Source: Spirosoma aureum (GTDB lineage: Bacteria > Bacteroidota > Bacteroidia > Cytophagales > Spirosomataceae). Taken from it: DNA of 64,000 bases. Shown here one piece after another: positions 1 to 9,110 of this stretch; the stretch's first letter is position 1, and each line of letters opens with the position of its first letter. The DNA is taken from NCBI RefSeq assembly GCF_011604685.1, contig NZ_CP050063.1, positions 6,675,001-6,739,000 on the forward strand. The letters are read 5' to 3'. The translations under genes and the position numbers were made by a program. A model generated the notes under the pieces. The model searched no databases. It was given only the letters and a program-made list of their open reading frames with translations, and had not been told where the DNA came from.

Positions 1-938
1 AGCGTTTTGTACAAACAGATTCGTTGACCATGCACTTTGGCGGCACCGAAGCCAATGTAGCCGTCTCATTAGCGCAATTAGGCCTCGAAACGGCCCACGT
101 TACCCGCTTCCCTGACCACGCTCTTGGGCGATCGGCAACTGGCTACCTGCGACGCTATGGCGTTGGTACCCAGCATGTTCGTTATGGCGATGGCCGCCTG
201 GGCTTGTATTTTCTCGAAACCGGTGCCGGGAGCCGCGCCAGTCAGATTGTTTATGACCGGGTCGACTCCGCCTTTTCGCGCATTACGGCCAATGATATTG
301 ACTGGGAGTCTATCCTGACCGGTGCCGACTGGTTTCACTGGACGGGTATTACGCCAGCCCTTTCACAGGGAGCGGCCGATTGCCTGTTAGCGGGCATACA
401 GACCGCCAATCGGCTGGGAGTGCCGGTTTCGGGCGATATTGTCTACCGGAGTAATCTTTGGCAATATGGTCGAAGTCCCCAGGAGATCATGCCCGCATTA
501 ACGGAAGGTTGTACGCTGATTTTAGGCAACAAATCGCTCTTTTCGGAACTTTACGGGGTTGTCGGCAGTACTTTTATTGAAGCAGGACGGGCAATGATGC
601 GCCGGTTTCCAACGATTAAATATGTAACGGACACCAAACGCAATTCGTTGAGCGCATCACACAACCAGCTATCGGCTAAGTTGTATGATGGCAGCATCGT
701 CCATAAGTCAAGAGTATATGATATTCAGCCTATTGTGGATCGAATCGGCACTGGCGATGCCTACATGGCCGGACTAATTTATGGCTTGCTTACCTTCAAT
801 GACCCGCAACGGGCGGTTGAATTTGGGTCAGCAGCATCGGCCCTGAAACATACGATTCCCGGCGACGTCAACCTGGCCACCGTAACCGAAATCGAAACAC
901 TGGAGGCCGGTGATAGTTCTGGAAAATTGAGACGATAA
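1..938 (+). CDS. kdgK: 2-keto-3-deoxygluconate kinase, PfkB family (5' end outside window)
   Basis: This is a carbohydrate kinase of the PfkB/ribokinase family, most likely phosphorylating 2-keto-3-deoxygluconate (KDG) to KDPG in the cytoplasm. The frame is open from base 3 and reads RFVQTDSLTMHFGGTEANVA, which matches the interior of KdgK proteins just after the N-terminus. The true start is therefore upstream of the window; the TTG at 24 and ATG at 30 are internal. The C-terminal PfkB signature with the catalytic Asp is present (DRIGTGDAYMAG, near 739-775). The next gene is a KDPG-type aldolase 52 bp downstream, followed by tagaturonate reductase, which supports KDG over other sugars as substrate. 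Specificity is inferred from context; the kinase fold is clear. Confidence 0.85.
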   Translation, partial: RFVQTDSLTMHFGGTEANVAVSLAQLGLETAHVTRFPDHALGRSATGYLRRYGVGTQHVRYGDGRLGLYFLETGAGSRASQIVYDRVDSAFSRITANDIDWESILTGADWFHWTGITPALSQGAADCLLAGIQTANRLGVPVSGDIVYRSNLWQYGRSPQEIMPALTEGCTLILGNKSLFSELYGVVGSTFIEAGRAMMRRFPTIKYVTDTKRNSLSASHNQLSAKLYDGSIVHKSRVYDIQPIVDRIGTGDAYMAGLIYGLLTFNDPQRAVEFGSAASALKHTIPGDVNLATVTEIETLEAGDSSGKLRR

Positions 939-990
939 TATAGGTGTGCCGTTTACAGTAGTCTATTGCACACGATAAAACTAAAAAATA

Positions 991-1653
991 ATGGCCCGTA
1001 TTTCCCGATTGGCACTTTATCAGACCATCCGCCAGGTGCCCCTTGTCCCTGTTTTTTATCACCCCGACGATGAAATTTGTCTTGGTGTCGTGTCGGCCTG
1101 CTACAAGGCGGGTGTTCGGGCATTTGAGTTTACGAACCGGGGTGATTTTGCGCATGAGCGATTTGCCAACCTCAGCCGAGTATGTTCACGAGAGTTTCCG
1201 GGGCTGGCACTCGGTGCCGGTACTGTTCTGGACGCACCAACCGCTGGCCTTTACCTTCAGCTCGGGGCCGATTTTATCGTCGGTCCGACATTCAGCGAGG
1301 AAATTGCCCGCCTGTGTAATCGCCGAAAGGTAGCGTATATGCCCGGCTGTGCCACACTGACTGAAATCACAACCGCTCACGAGTGGGGTGTCGAGATTGT
1401 GAAGGTGTTTCCGGGCGAAGTGCTGGGGCCAAATTTTATCCGGAGCCTAAGCGGACCGCTTCCCTTTGCCACGGCTATGGTAACCGGGGGCGTTGAACCC
1501 AATCAGGAAAGTTTGTCCAAATGGTTTGGTGCAGGCGCGGTAGCTGTGGGCATGGGCTCTCAGCTATTTCCTAAAGATGTACTCGCAAATCGTGCATTTG
1601 ATAAAATAGAAGCTACAGTTAGCGATGTAGTGCGTATTATTGCCGGATTATGA
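991..1653 (+). CDS. eda: KDPG/KHG aldolase family protein
   Basis: Class I aldolase that would cleave 2-keto-3-deoxy-6-phosphogluconate to pyruvate and glyceraldehyde-3-phosphate. The 220-residue length is typical of the family. Recognisable features are the catalytic Glu in FEFTNRG (E46), the GAGTV phosphate-loop region (about 75-79), PGCATLTE (about 118-125), the Schiff-base Lys in IVKVFPGE (K138), and the TGGVEP phosphate-binding loop. It lies 52 bp after the KDG kinase gene on the same strand, and the pair forms the lower half of uronate catabolism. Specificity for 4-hydroxy-2-oxoglutarate as well as KDPG is common in this family and cannot be decided from sequence. Confidence 0.9.
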   Translation: MARISRLALYQTIRQVPLVPVFYHPDDEICLGVVSACYKAGVRAFEFTNRGDFAHERFANLSRVCSREFPGLALGAGTVLDAPTAGLYLQLGADFIVGPTFSEEIARLCNRRKVAYMPGCATLTEITTAHEWGVEIVKVFPGEVLGPNFIRSLSGPLPFATAMVTGGVEPNQESLSKWFGAGAVAVGMGSQLFPKDVLANRAFDKIEATVSDVVRIIAGL

Positions 1654-1703
1654 AGAATCAACTATCCATTTTCATTTTTACGCAATAGTAAACGAATACT
1701 TAG

Positions 1704-3242
1704 ATGACTGCAGAGCAGACTGCCACCCACCCAACTATGTCTAAACTTACCCGTTCTACGCATCCCGCTCCTGTTTTTCCCGAAAAGGTATTGCAGTTCG
1801 GTACAGGCGTCCTGCTGCGTGGCCTGCCCGATTATCTGGTGCAGAAAGCCAACGCCGAAGGCCGATTCAACGGTTCGATTGTAGTCGTTAAATCAACTGA
1901 CAGTCAGACCAATGAATTTTCAGATCAGGATAATTTATATACGGTAGCTGTTCGGGGAGTTCAGCAGGGCGAAAACGTATCGGAAACAATGGTTGTTTCA
2001 GCGATTAGTCGTGTCCTGGCTGCCCAGACTCAATGGAATGAGATTCTGAAACTGGCCAGAAATCCAAAACTGCAGATCATCATTTCCAACACAACCGAAG
2101 TTGGCTTGAATTACACGGAAGAAAGTATCTTTCAGCATCCACCTCAGTCCTTTCCGGCAAAACTGACGGCGTTTCTGTATGAGCGTTTCCGGAGCGTTGG
2201 TGGCTCCAAGGCCAAAGGTATGGTGGTGATTCCAACCGAACTTGTCACCGACAATGGGCTTAAACTTCGCGACGCCGTTGAGAAACTGGCAAAATTCAAC
2301 GAACTGGGCAAGCTGTTCACGAAATGGCTTAAATTCCACGTTCGCTTCTGCAATTCGCTGGTTGACCGGATTGTCACACGTCCAACCGATGAAGCCAAAC
2401 AGGCGCTCCAGCAGGAGCTTGGTTATGAAGATGAGCTGCTGACATTTACGGAACCGTATCATCTTTGGGCTATTGAGGGTGATGACCGTGTTCGGGAAAC
2501 GCTCAGCTTTGCTGATAGCAGCACACCACAAGTCATCATTGACGAGGACATCAATTTTTACAAGGAGCGCAAGCTTCGGGTGCTGAACGGAACGCATACG
2601 CTTACGATGCCACTCGGTTATCTGCTCGGACTGGAAACCGTAGCCGATGAAATGAAACATCCGGCTATGAGCAAATTTATTGAGTCGCTGATGCTCAACG
2701 AAATCGTGCCGACGGTACCTGACTACGGTGTTCCGGGCATGGACAAAGCCGAAGTCAAGCAGTTTGCCCTTGACGTGCTGGACCGATTCCGGAATCCTTA
2801 TCTGGATCACCTGCTGCTGAATATTTCGCTTCAGGAAACGGCCAAAATGCAGGCTCGCAACGTAGCAACGATTCAGCGCTACTACGAGCAGTTCAAAACC
2901 GTTCCGAAACTTACCGCCCTGGGTTTTGCCGCTTATCTGCTCTTTATGAAAGCAATTCGCCAGGAAGAAGGCCAGTTCTTCGGCGAAATTTCCGTAGGTG
3001 GCGGTATACTCACCTATCCCATCCGTGACGAGCGTGCCGGTTACTTTTATGGTGACTGGAAAACAGTAAAGGAAAAAGACACTGCCACCGTTTTTGCATT
3101 CGTGAAAAGCGTCCTGTCCGATAAAACACTCTGGCAGGCAGATCTCACCGAATTACCCGGCTTTACCGAAGCAGTAGCCGATTATCTCGACGCACTCCTG
3201 AAATCTGGAGCCGAGGCCGTGCTTACGAAAGCAGTAGCATAA
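1704..3242 (+). CDS. uxaB: tagaturonate reductase (altronate oxidoreductase)
   Basis: Polyol/mannitol dehydrogenase superfamily enzyme of 512 residues, expected to reduce D-tagaturonate to D-altronate with NADH in galacturonate breakdown. The N-terminal dinucleotide-binding segment (VLQFGTGVLLRGL, about 30-42) and the family motif KLRVLNGTHTLTMPLGYL (about 289-306), which carries the catalytic Lys/Asn/His set, are visible. UxaB is preferred over UxuB (fructuronate reductase) because of the N-terminal pattern and overall similarity, but the two are related. An in-frame Met at 1737 (MSKLTRST) is an alternative start. The gene follows the aldolase by 50 bp and ends 2 bp before a strong hairpin. 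Confidence 0.88.
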   Translation: MTAEQTATHPTMSKLTRSTHPAPVFPEKVLQFGTGVLLRGLPDYLVQKANAEGRFNGSIVVVKSTDSQTNEFSDQDNLYTVAVRGVQQGENVSETMVVSAISRVLAAQTQWNEILKLARNPKLQIIISNTTEVGLNYTEESIFQHPPQSFPAKLTAFLYERFRSVGGSKAKGMVVIPTELVTDNGLKLRDAVEKLAKFNELGKLFTKWLKFHVRFCNSLVDRIVTRPTDEAKQALQQELGYEDELLTFTEPYHLWAIEGDDRVRETLSFADSSTPQVIIDEDINFYKERKLRVLNGTHTLTMPLGYLLGLETVADEMKHPAMSKFIESLMLNEIVPTVPDYGVPGMDKAEVKQFALDVLDRFRNPYLDHLLLNISLQETAKMQARNVATIQRYYEQFKTVPKLTALGFAAYLLFMKAIRQEEGQFFGEISVGGGILTYPIRDERAGYFYGDWKTVKEKDTATVFAFVKSVLSDKTLWQADLTELPGFTEAVADYLDALLKSGAEAVLTKAVA

Positions 3243-3244
3243 AC

Positions 3245-3320
3245 AGAGATCGGTCTACTGGTTTGGCAATACTACCTGATAGAAGGAACAAGGTATTGCC
3301 AAACCAGTAGACCGATCTCT
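3245..3320. terminator. bidirectional terminator, 28-bp perfect hairpin
   Basis: Arms 3245-3272 and 3293-3320 are perfect reverse complements of 28 nt around a 20-nt loop. The hairpin fills the whole gap between the stop codon of the tagaturonate reductase gene (+) and the stop codon of the convergent glycerophosphodiesterase gene (-), so it can terminate both transcripts. There is only a short T-rich stretch after the + arm. Confidence 0.85.
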
Positions 3321-4358
3321 TTATTTGTTGGTAATCATCGTCAATAGTAATTCGGGTTCGTTGGTGGTAATGAAATCAACCTGCCGTTCCAGAAACCACG
3401 CTAACGACTCCTTGTCATTCACGGTCCAGACATTAACCGTTAGCTTTCGTTGCTTCGCGTCGTTAATCCATGCTTCATTCTTTCTGAGTACGTTAAAGTG
3501 GTAATCCAGGCCATACAGCTGATCGGCAGCCAGTTGTTCCGGTGATTTATCCCCATTCAGATAAGCGACTTTGGCGTCAGGATTTAACGCTTTTACTTTT
3601 TTGCAAACGTCATAGTCGAAAGCGATATAATCGACCCAGGCCTGGGCTTTCATACGGTGGACTAATTTTACGACGCGTTCTGTCAGAGCCATTGACCGTT
3701 CTTTGCCCATCGTGGACGTTTTAATCTCCAGAATTAACCGGGTATGGGTTTGCTTCATGCCCTCAGTCAGGTAGGCTTCTAAAGTCGGAAACGATTCACC
3801 ATTGCTGAGTTTGAGTTTAGCCAGTTCAGCTGCTGTCGTTTTTTCGATAGCCAATCCCTGAATAGCAGCATCATGGTTTACAACCAATACCGAATCGGCT
3901 GACATATGCACGTCGAACTCGCTCCCCATGCACCCCAGTTTGATCGCATTCTGTAAGGAGGTGATTGAGTTTTCACTCGTTCCTGACTGTTTCCAGGCGC
4001 CCCGGTGCGCTATTACCTGATTCCGAATAAACTCGTCTTTCACGATCCGGAACGTATCACGCACGCTGCCGCTGGCCGTCTGCCCTTCTATGATCAGATC
4101 ATACCAGGGTTGTGGTGCTTTGGCTGCGGTGGGCTGGATCGACAATTGGTTCGCTTTGTCGAGCGAAAACAATGAAGCATTCGGGCCGCGAAGTTTAAAT
4201 CGGCTTCCTGTTCCTGTTACACGAAGCGTGCCAATGACCGTCTTTCCGGGCGAATAGGTATAATTGGAGAGCGATAAAATGGGTTGAGCAGTAGCAGTTA
4301 AATACCCCAGACAGGTCGTAAAAAGACAGTTGAGTGTAAGTAGGCGGAATTTGACCAT
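3321..4358 (-). CDS. secreted glycerophosphodiester phosphodiesterase
   Basis: GDPD-family enzyme that hydrolyses glycerophosphodiesters to glycerol-3-phosphate and an alcohol, predicted to be periplasmic. The chosen start (MVKFRLL, 4358) gives a Sec signal peptide ending near TATAQ; an upstream in-frame Met at 4418 would place about 20 unlikely residues before it. After an N-terminal beta-rich segment the GDPD domain begins at VIAHRGAW and continues with the metal and catalytic motifs SEN, EFDVH and NHD, then a TIM-barrel pattern with IAFDYD and a closing VWTVND/ITTNEPE. The gene is convergent with the uronate genes and shares their terminator. Physiological substrate unknown. Confidence 0.85.
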   Translation of the reverse strand: MVKFRLLTLNCLFTTCLGYLTATAQPILSLSNYTYSPGKTVIGTLRVTGTGSRFKLRGPNASLFSLDKANQLSIQPTAAKAPQPWYDLIIEGQTASGSVRDTFRIVKDEFIRNQVIAHRGAWKQSGTSENSITSLQNAIKLGCMGSEFDVHMSADSVLVVNHDAAIQGLAIEKTTAAELAKLKLSNGESFPTLEAYLTEGMKQTHTRLILEIKTSTMGKERSMALTERVVKLVHRMKAQAWVDYIAFDYDVCKKVKALNPDAKVAYLNGDKSPEQLAADQLYGLDYHFNVLRKNEAWINDAKQRKLTVNVWTVNDKESLAWFLERQVDFITTNEPELLLTMITNK

Positions 4359-4605
4359 AACGTGGTTCTGATAAATGAAGATTCTGGAAAAGAGCAGAAA
4401 TATAGTCTCCTTACTCATGGCGCCAATGAGCGGTCGGAAAGGGTCGTCGAAAATATACCGAATTAACGAACTTTAGAAGCTATAAATCAAGGGTATAGAC
4501 GTGATAGAACCGGTGTTTATCATTTTGTTAAGAATAGGAACACACAGCTTTCAACCGATTTATCAATCTATCAGGCTAAACGTCCGGCTAGTACCTACGA
4601 GTACA

Positions 4606-6117
4606 CTACGAAGCAGCCTGACTGAGCGTTTCAATACCCGCCTTCCGGCAGTTTTCGGCGGCCCATCGCGTTAATCCCAAGGCCAGTACAAGCTGTCGCT
4701 CGGTAGGTTCATCGACCAGTTGCTGTACGGTTGGAATAAATGAATCGTCAGGCTTTCCATTCAGATACCCTTTCAGGTAGGCCAGCATAGCCCGCTCAAC
4801 CCGATATAGCTTTTTGTCGGCCTTTAATTTCCGCTCAACAGAGCGAAGTTCATACCGCAGATAGTCCAGGTTTCCCAGATCCGTATGAACCATCAGGTTC
4901 AGCAACCTGGCCTGATTGTACCATAATTGACTCTGCACAGTAGTTCGCCCGGCGGTCATCTTATCATTCAATACGGCATTAACCTGCTTAAGCGCCATTG
5001 TCGGCTTCCCGGCATCACGGTACGTTCTGGCAATGCTTAACCGAACCAGCGCCTGCACATTTGCGGGCAAACCGGGTAGTTCGCGCTCAAGAACGGTAGT
5101 GATCGATTGAATCAGAAGCAGCGCATCCTCTGTTTGCCCCGTATCATTGAGACGAGCGAGCCGATGGAGTAACGTCAGGTATCGCGCCTGTAACGAAACA
5201 CCCTCCGGCAAAATAGTCAGCGCGGCCAGTTGATCAAGAAAATAGTCCATATCGGTATATCGTTGCAGACCACGCAGATCGGTTAGGATACCATCCAGCA
5301 GATGGATGTAATAAATCGGCGTGTCGGTCCAAAGGTCCTGGTGGCGTTGAAATAGATTATGAAGATCATAAAACGCCTTCAGGCTCCCCTCCGAATCATT
5401 GGTCATCAGAAAATAGACGGATTGAAAATGCAGGTGGAGCCGCTGTGCTTCGAACGAGTTTTTTTGCTGGCTACGGCTCACGATCTGATGTTCTTCCAGT
5501 AAGAGGTCATTCAACCGAGTTTGTTCGCCGAGGTTACGAACCAGGCCATTTTTCCAATACCGGCACAGCAGAATTTCGTAGAGTGCCGAATGCTGGTGGC
5601 TGGTCTGTTCGCGCTGCATGATCGTTTGCCACTGCTGTTGTTTACGGAGCAACAGCGTCTCATCTACTGCCGAAAATTGAATCCTGACGAGCTGTTGTAA
5701 TTCCAGCCGGGCAGCCATCAGGTAATAGAGATGTTTTTCGTTGCGCATGGCCAGCCGTTTCGTTTTTTCGATCTGGTCGAAGCCCAGCTCCGAAAGCCCT
5801 TTAGCAAATAAGATCCGGGCATCCTGCATCAGAGATGCGAGCTTGTTCTCCGTTGTTTTCTCGCATTCATAGAGTCGAAGCGCTTTCATCAATACCCGGT
5901 AAAGGTGCTTCCGAACGGGTTCGATCGATGAGCCAGGGAATTTCTTTTCCAGCACTTCATATAAAGCTCCTCCTCCCTCTAGCTGACTCTCCAGGAGATC
6001 AAATAAAAGCAAATAGGCCTTATCGCCATCCTGTAGACTACATACGAGCTTGAAATAGCGTTTTTCTGATTTCGTAAGCGTCTGAACGAGTGTATGAAGT
6101 TGGTCAATTGAAAACAT
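4606..6117 (-). CDS. helical-repeat protein of unknown function
   Basis: A 503-residue cytoplasmic protein with no signal peptide or membrane segment. It is rich in Leu, Gln and Arg and reads as a continuous series of amphipathic helices (TPR/alpha-solenoid-like), for example residues 10-140 and 300-480, but no repeat consensus is clear enough to name. No catalytic motif was seen. It starts with MFSIDQLHTLVQTLTKSEKRY. It is transcribed away from ribokinase, with a 196-bp divergent intergenic region. Proteins of this look are common and uncharacterised in Bacteroidetes. Function not assigned. Confidence 0.75.
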   Translation of the reverse strand: MFSIDQLHTLVQTLTKSEKRYFKLVCSLQDGDKAYLLLFDLLESQLEGGGALYEVLEKKFPGSSIEPVRKHLYRVLMKALRLYECEKTTENKLASLMQDARILFAKGLSELGFDQIEKTKRLAMRNEKHLYYLMAARLELQQLVRIQFSAVDETLLLRKQQQWQTIMQREQTSHQHSALYEILLCRYWKNGLVRNLGEQTRLNDLLLEEHQIVSRSQQKNSFEAQRLHLHFQSVYFLMTNDSEGSLKAFYDLHNLFQRHQDLWTDTPIYYIHLLDGILTDLRGLQRYTDMDYFLDQLAALTILPEGVSLQARYLTLLHRLARLNDTGQTEDALLLIQSITTVLERELPGLPANVQALVRLSIARTYRDAGKPTMALKQVNAVLNDKMTAGRTTVQSQLWYNQARLLNLMVHTDLGNLDYLRYELRSVERKLKADKKLYRVERAMLAYLKGYLNGKPDDSFIPTVQQLVDEPTERQLVLALGLTRWAAENCRKAGIETLSQAAS

Positions 6118-6257
6118 AGGTTTAGGGTAGGCTTATCCGTTATGCAAAGTATTTCGACCAGAAAAATGGCCACCAGCCTAAACGTCGCTACAAAAAACCC
6201 TATTTTCAATAAACCGGATCAGGAATAGCCTTGTCTGAAAAGGGTTTAGGCTTGGAC

Positions 6258-6287
6258 TTGCAATATACCTTTTACCGGATAAATTTG
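6258..6287 (+). promoter_or_regulatory. Bacteroidetes-type promoter for ribokinase gene
   Basis: A -33-like TTG (6258-6260) and a -7 element TAAATTTG (6280-6287), which matches the Bacteroidetes consensus TAnnTTTG, are separated by exactly 19 bp. Transcription would begin near 6293, about 20 nt before the ribokinase ATG at 6314. Confidence 0.5.
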
Positions 6288-6313
6288 TACCTGTCCCTTA
6301 ACACTACTTTCGA

Positions 6314-7249
6314 ATGCCAAGTCAGATTCTGGTGGTTGGTAGTTCCAACACCGATATGGTCGTCAAGGCCGAAAAATTACCCGCGCCGGGCGAAACCGTC
6401 ATTGGTGGCACGTTTTTGATGAATCCGGGCGGCAAAGGGGCCAATCAGGCCGTTGCAGCCGCCCGTCTTGTTGATTCATCGGCCGGAAAATCCGTAACAT
6501 TTGTGGCTAAAGTCGGCAACGATATTTTTGGGCGGCAGGCGCTCAGCGGTTTCGAGCGTGAAGGTATTAATACATCCTACGTATTAACGGACGCTGATTA
6601 CCCATCGGGTGTTGCGCTCATCAATGTTGACGCTTCCGGCGAAAATTGCATTACTGTCGCTCCCGGTTCCAACGCAAACCTGCAACCGGGCGAAACCGAA
6701 GCGGCTTTACAGGCTGCGGAGGCCGATGCATTGGTGCTGCTCCAGTTAGAAATTCCGTTGCCAACTGTCGAGTACGTCATTCGGGAAGCTGCCCGGCGCG
6801 GTTGCCGGGTCATTCTGAACCCAGCGCCCGCCCAGCCACTTCCGGCGGATCTGTTTCCGCATCTTTTTCTGATTACACCCAACGAAACCGAAGCCGAATT
6901 ACTGACCGGTATTCGTGTAACAGACTCCGCCACCGCCGAACAGGCGGCTTGGAAATTACGTGATATGGGCGTTAAAAACGTCGTGATTACGCTCGGCTCT
7001 AAAGGAGCCTATCTATATGAGCAACAAGGTCAGGTAATTGAAGCGCCCCCCGTAAAAGCCGTCGATACAACGGCCGCCGGTGATTGTTTTAATGGGGCTC
7101 TTGCCGTTGCGCTATCGGAAGGCAAGCCCTTACCCGATGCGGTAGCCTTTGCCTGTAAAGCGGCATCGCTCTCGGTTACCCGAATGGGCGCTCAGGCATC
7201 GGTGCCTTATCGACATGAAATGGAGTCTACAGTGCCCAGTAGGCAGTAG
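6314..7249 (+). CDS. rbsK: ribokinase
   Basis: PfkB-family kinase of 311 residues that phosphorylates D-ribose to ribose-5-phosphate in the cytoplasm. N-terminal motifs VVGSSNTDMVV and NPGGKGANQAVAAARL (PfkB signature 1, about 36-51) and the C-terminal signature DTTAAGDCFNGALAVAL with the catalytic Asp (about 255-271) are typical of RbsK rather than KdgK or fructokinase. It has its own promoter-like element upstream. The next gene encodes a secreted ADP-ribosylglycohydrolase-family protein, which could supply free ribose. The last codons overlap the left arm of a low-complexity hairpin. Confidence 0.88.
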   Translation: MPSQILVVGSSNTDMVVKAEKLPAPGETVIGGTFLMNPGGKGANQAVAAARLVDSSAGKSVTFVAKVGNDIFGRQALSGFEREGINTSYVLTDADYPSGVALINVDASGENCITVAPGSNANLQPGETEAALQAAEADALVLLQLEIPLPTVEYVIREAARRGCRVILNPAPAQPLPADLFPHLFLITPNETEAELLTGIRVTDSATAEQAAWKLRDMGVKNVVITLGSKGAYLYEQQGQVIEAPPVKAVDTTAAGDCFNGALAVALSEGKPLPDAVAFACKAASLSVTRMGAQASVPYRHEMESTVPSRQ

Positions 7250-7340
7250 ACAGTCTTCAATGAGCAGTTTTGGCGGTGCAATCCGGCTTATTTCCTACTG
7301 CCAACCGGGAACTAAAGACTGCCCACTACCTACTACCTAC
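7232..7340. repeat. low-complexity intergenic inverted repeat (GTAGGCA-like)
   Basis: Arms 7232-7257 and 7315-7340 are imperfect reverse complements (19 of 26 positions), each built from GTAGGCAGT-type short units. The left arm runs over the ribokinase stop codon and the right arm ends 28 bp before the next ATG. A second element of the same style but different unit sits between susC and susD. Confidence 0.55.
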
Positions 7341-7368
7341 TCTAACCATCTATTCCTTTTTGTTAACC

Positions 7369-8925
7369 ATGAAGAAAATACTTTTATCAGGCATTGCTAT
7401 GGCTTTATTGTCGGCGGCTATTCCACCGACTAAGCCGCAGAAAACAGCACCGAAATCAGTAACGATGGCAACAAGTGCCATTCAGGATAAAATAAAAGGC
7501 GGCTGGGCGGGTCAACTGATTGGCTGCACCTTTGGCGGGCCAACCGAGTTTCAGTTTAATGGCACATTACTCAATGACTATCAGCCCATTCCGTGGTATG
7601 ACGGTTATATGAAGCATACGATGCTTAACAATCCAGGCCTCTACGACGACATTTATATGGACCTGACGTTCGTAGACGTGTTCGAAAAGAAGGGGCTCGA
7701 TGCACCCGTCGATGAACATGCCAAAGCCTATGCTACGGCGAGCTATATGCTCTGGCATGCCAACCAGGCTGGTCGGTATAACATCCTGAACGGCATGAAA
7801 GCGCCCGAGTCAGGCCATTGGCTTAACAACCCGCATGCCGATGACATCGACTTCCAGATTGAGGCCGATTTTTCAGGGTTGATGGCTCCCGGAATGCCAA
7901 ATACAGCGGTTCAGATCGGAGATCCCATTGGCCATATCATGAATTACGGTGATGGCTGGTATGGTGGCGCTTATGTAGGTGCCATGTATTCACTCGCCTT
8001 TGTCTCCAATGATGTCAAGTACATTGTCAGGGAAGCCTTAAAGACAATTCCGCCCCAGAGTACCTTTTATCAGTGCATCGCCGACGTAATCAAGTGGCAT
8101 GACCAGTATCCTACTGACTGGAAACGCAACTGGTTCGAGATTCAGAAGAAATGGTCGGATGAGATCGGTTGTCCGGAAGGGGTATTTCGCGCATTCAACA
8201 TCGATGCGAAGATCAATTCGGCCTATATCGTGCTTGGTCTTCTTTATGGCGGAGGTGATTTTACCAAAACGATGGAGATCAGCACCCGCGCCGGCCAGGA
8301 TTCGGATTGCAACCCGGCTTCGGCGGGCGGTATTCTGGGAACAATGCTTGGTTACGATAAAATACCAGCCTACTGGAAACAGGGCTTGAAAGAAGCTGAA
8401 GATATCGACTTCAAATACACGACCATGTCGCTGAACGATGTGTATGCCATGGGCATGAAACACGCCCTTCAGGTGGTTGAACGAAACGGCGGCAAAATTA
8501 CTGGCGATCAGGTAACCATTGCCGTTCAGACACCCAAAGCGGTCAGGCTCGAACAAGCTTTTACGGGTCACTATCCTGTACAGGTCACTCACGTCCGTAA
8601 GAATCTGGAGAATGACTATACGGCGGAATTCGATGGAATTGGCTTTGTGTTAAAGGGAGAAGCCAAACCTAAAAATCGATCCAGCTGGGGTTATGAAAGC
8701 GCTTTCGCGTTTAATGCCGAACTCTATGTCGACGATAAGAAAATCGAAACAGCAAAACTTCCCGTCGATTTTACGCATCGTCGCCATGAGCTGTTCTGGA
8801 AATATCAGTTACCCAAAGGCAAACATACGGTACGGGTTAAGCTCCTGAATCCAGACCCGGAACACGTTGTTTATATTTCGGACTTGCTGGTCTATAACGA
8901 TCAGCCCGTAAAGTCCAAATTATAG
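7369..8925 (+). CDS. secreted ADP-ribosylglycohydrolase-family protein
   Basis: 518 residues from the ATG at 7369, which begins a Sec signal peptide (MKKILLSGIAMALLSAA); the frame is open further upstream (TTG at 7270) but that part is not credible coding. The body matches the ADP-ribosylglycohydrolase fold: an N-terminal DKIKGGWAGQLIGCTFGGP glycine segment, an early acidic metal site (YDDIYMDL), and the C-terminal metal-binding motif RAGQDSDCNPASAGG before GTMLGY. A beta-sandwich-like C-terminal domain follows (about 400-518). Family members hydrolyse N- or O-glycosidic bonds of ADP-ribose or related ribosides. A periplasmic location next to ribokinase suggests it frees ribose from an extracellular riboside; substrate not known. 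Confidence 0.8.
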   Translation: MKKILLSGIAMALLSAAIPPTKPQKTAPKSVTMATSAIQDKIKGGWAGQLIGCTFGGPTEFQFNGTLLNDYQPIPWYDGYMKHTMLNNPGLYDDIYMDLTFVDVFEKKGLDAPVDEHAKAYATASYMLWHANQAGRYNILNGMKAPESGHWLNNPHADDIDFQIEADFSGLMAPGMPNTAVQIGDPIGHIMNYGDGWYGGAYVGAMYSLAFVSNDVKYIVREALKTIPPQSTFYQCIADVIKWHDQYPTDWKRNWFEIQKKWSDEIGCPEGVFRAFNIDAKINSAYIVLGLLYGGGDFTKTMEISTRAGQDSDCNPASAGGILGTMLGYDKIPAYWKQGLKEAEDIDFKYTTMSLNDVYAMGMKHALQVVERNGGKITGDQVTIAVQTPKAVRLEQAFTGHYPVQVTHVRKNLENDYTAEFDGIGFVLKGEAKPKNRSSWGYESAFAFNAELYVDDKKIETAKLPVDFTHRRHELFWKYQLPKGKHTVRVKLLNPDPEHVVYISDLLVYNDQPVKSKL

Positions 8926-9060
8926 TTGAGTAAGCAGCCTATTGGGATTACCAGTGTTTAAGTGATTGAAGATCACCCTAATTTACTGAATCAATAAATT
9001 ACCCCAATAACAGGATACTGCTTAAGCAATGTGTAAGTAAATTTACCGGGCAACCGGTCT

Positions 9061-9093
9061 AAAGGCGCAGCTCCGGTAGCTGCGCTTTTTTTT
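9061..9093 (+). terminator. rho-independent terminator
   Basis: An 8-bp GC-rich stem GCGCAGCT/AGCTGCGC (9065-9072 and 9078-9085) with a 5-nt loop, followed directly by eight T (9086-9093). It lies 136 bp after the ADP-ribosylglycohydrolase-family gene and just before the next gene, so that gene needs its own promoter downstream or relies on read-through. Confidence 0.85.
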
Positions 9094-9110
9094 ATCCTCT
9101 ACCTGAAAAA

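Noticed and set aside
1998..2810. 270-codon open frame on the - strand
   Set aside because: Lies wholly antisense to the tagaturonate reductase gene; composition is that of a shadow frame and no family motif is present.
8038..8592. 184-codon open frame on the - strand
   Set aside because: Antisense to the ADP-ribosylglycohydrolase-family gene, which has clear motifs across the same stretch.
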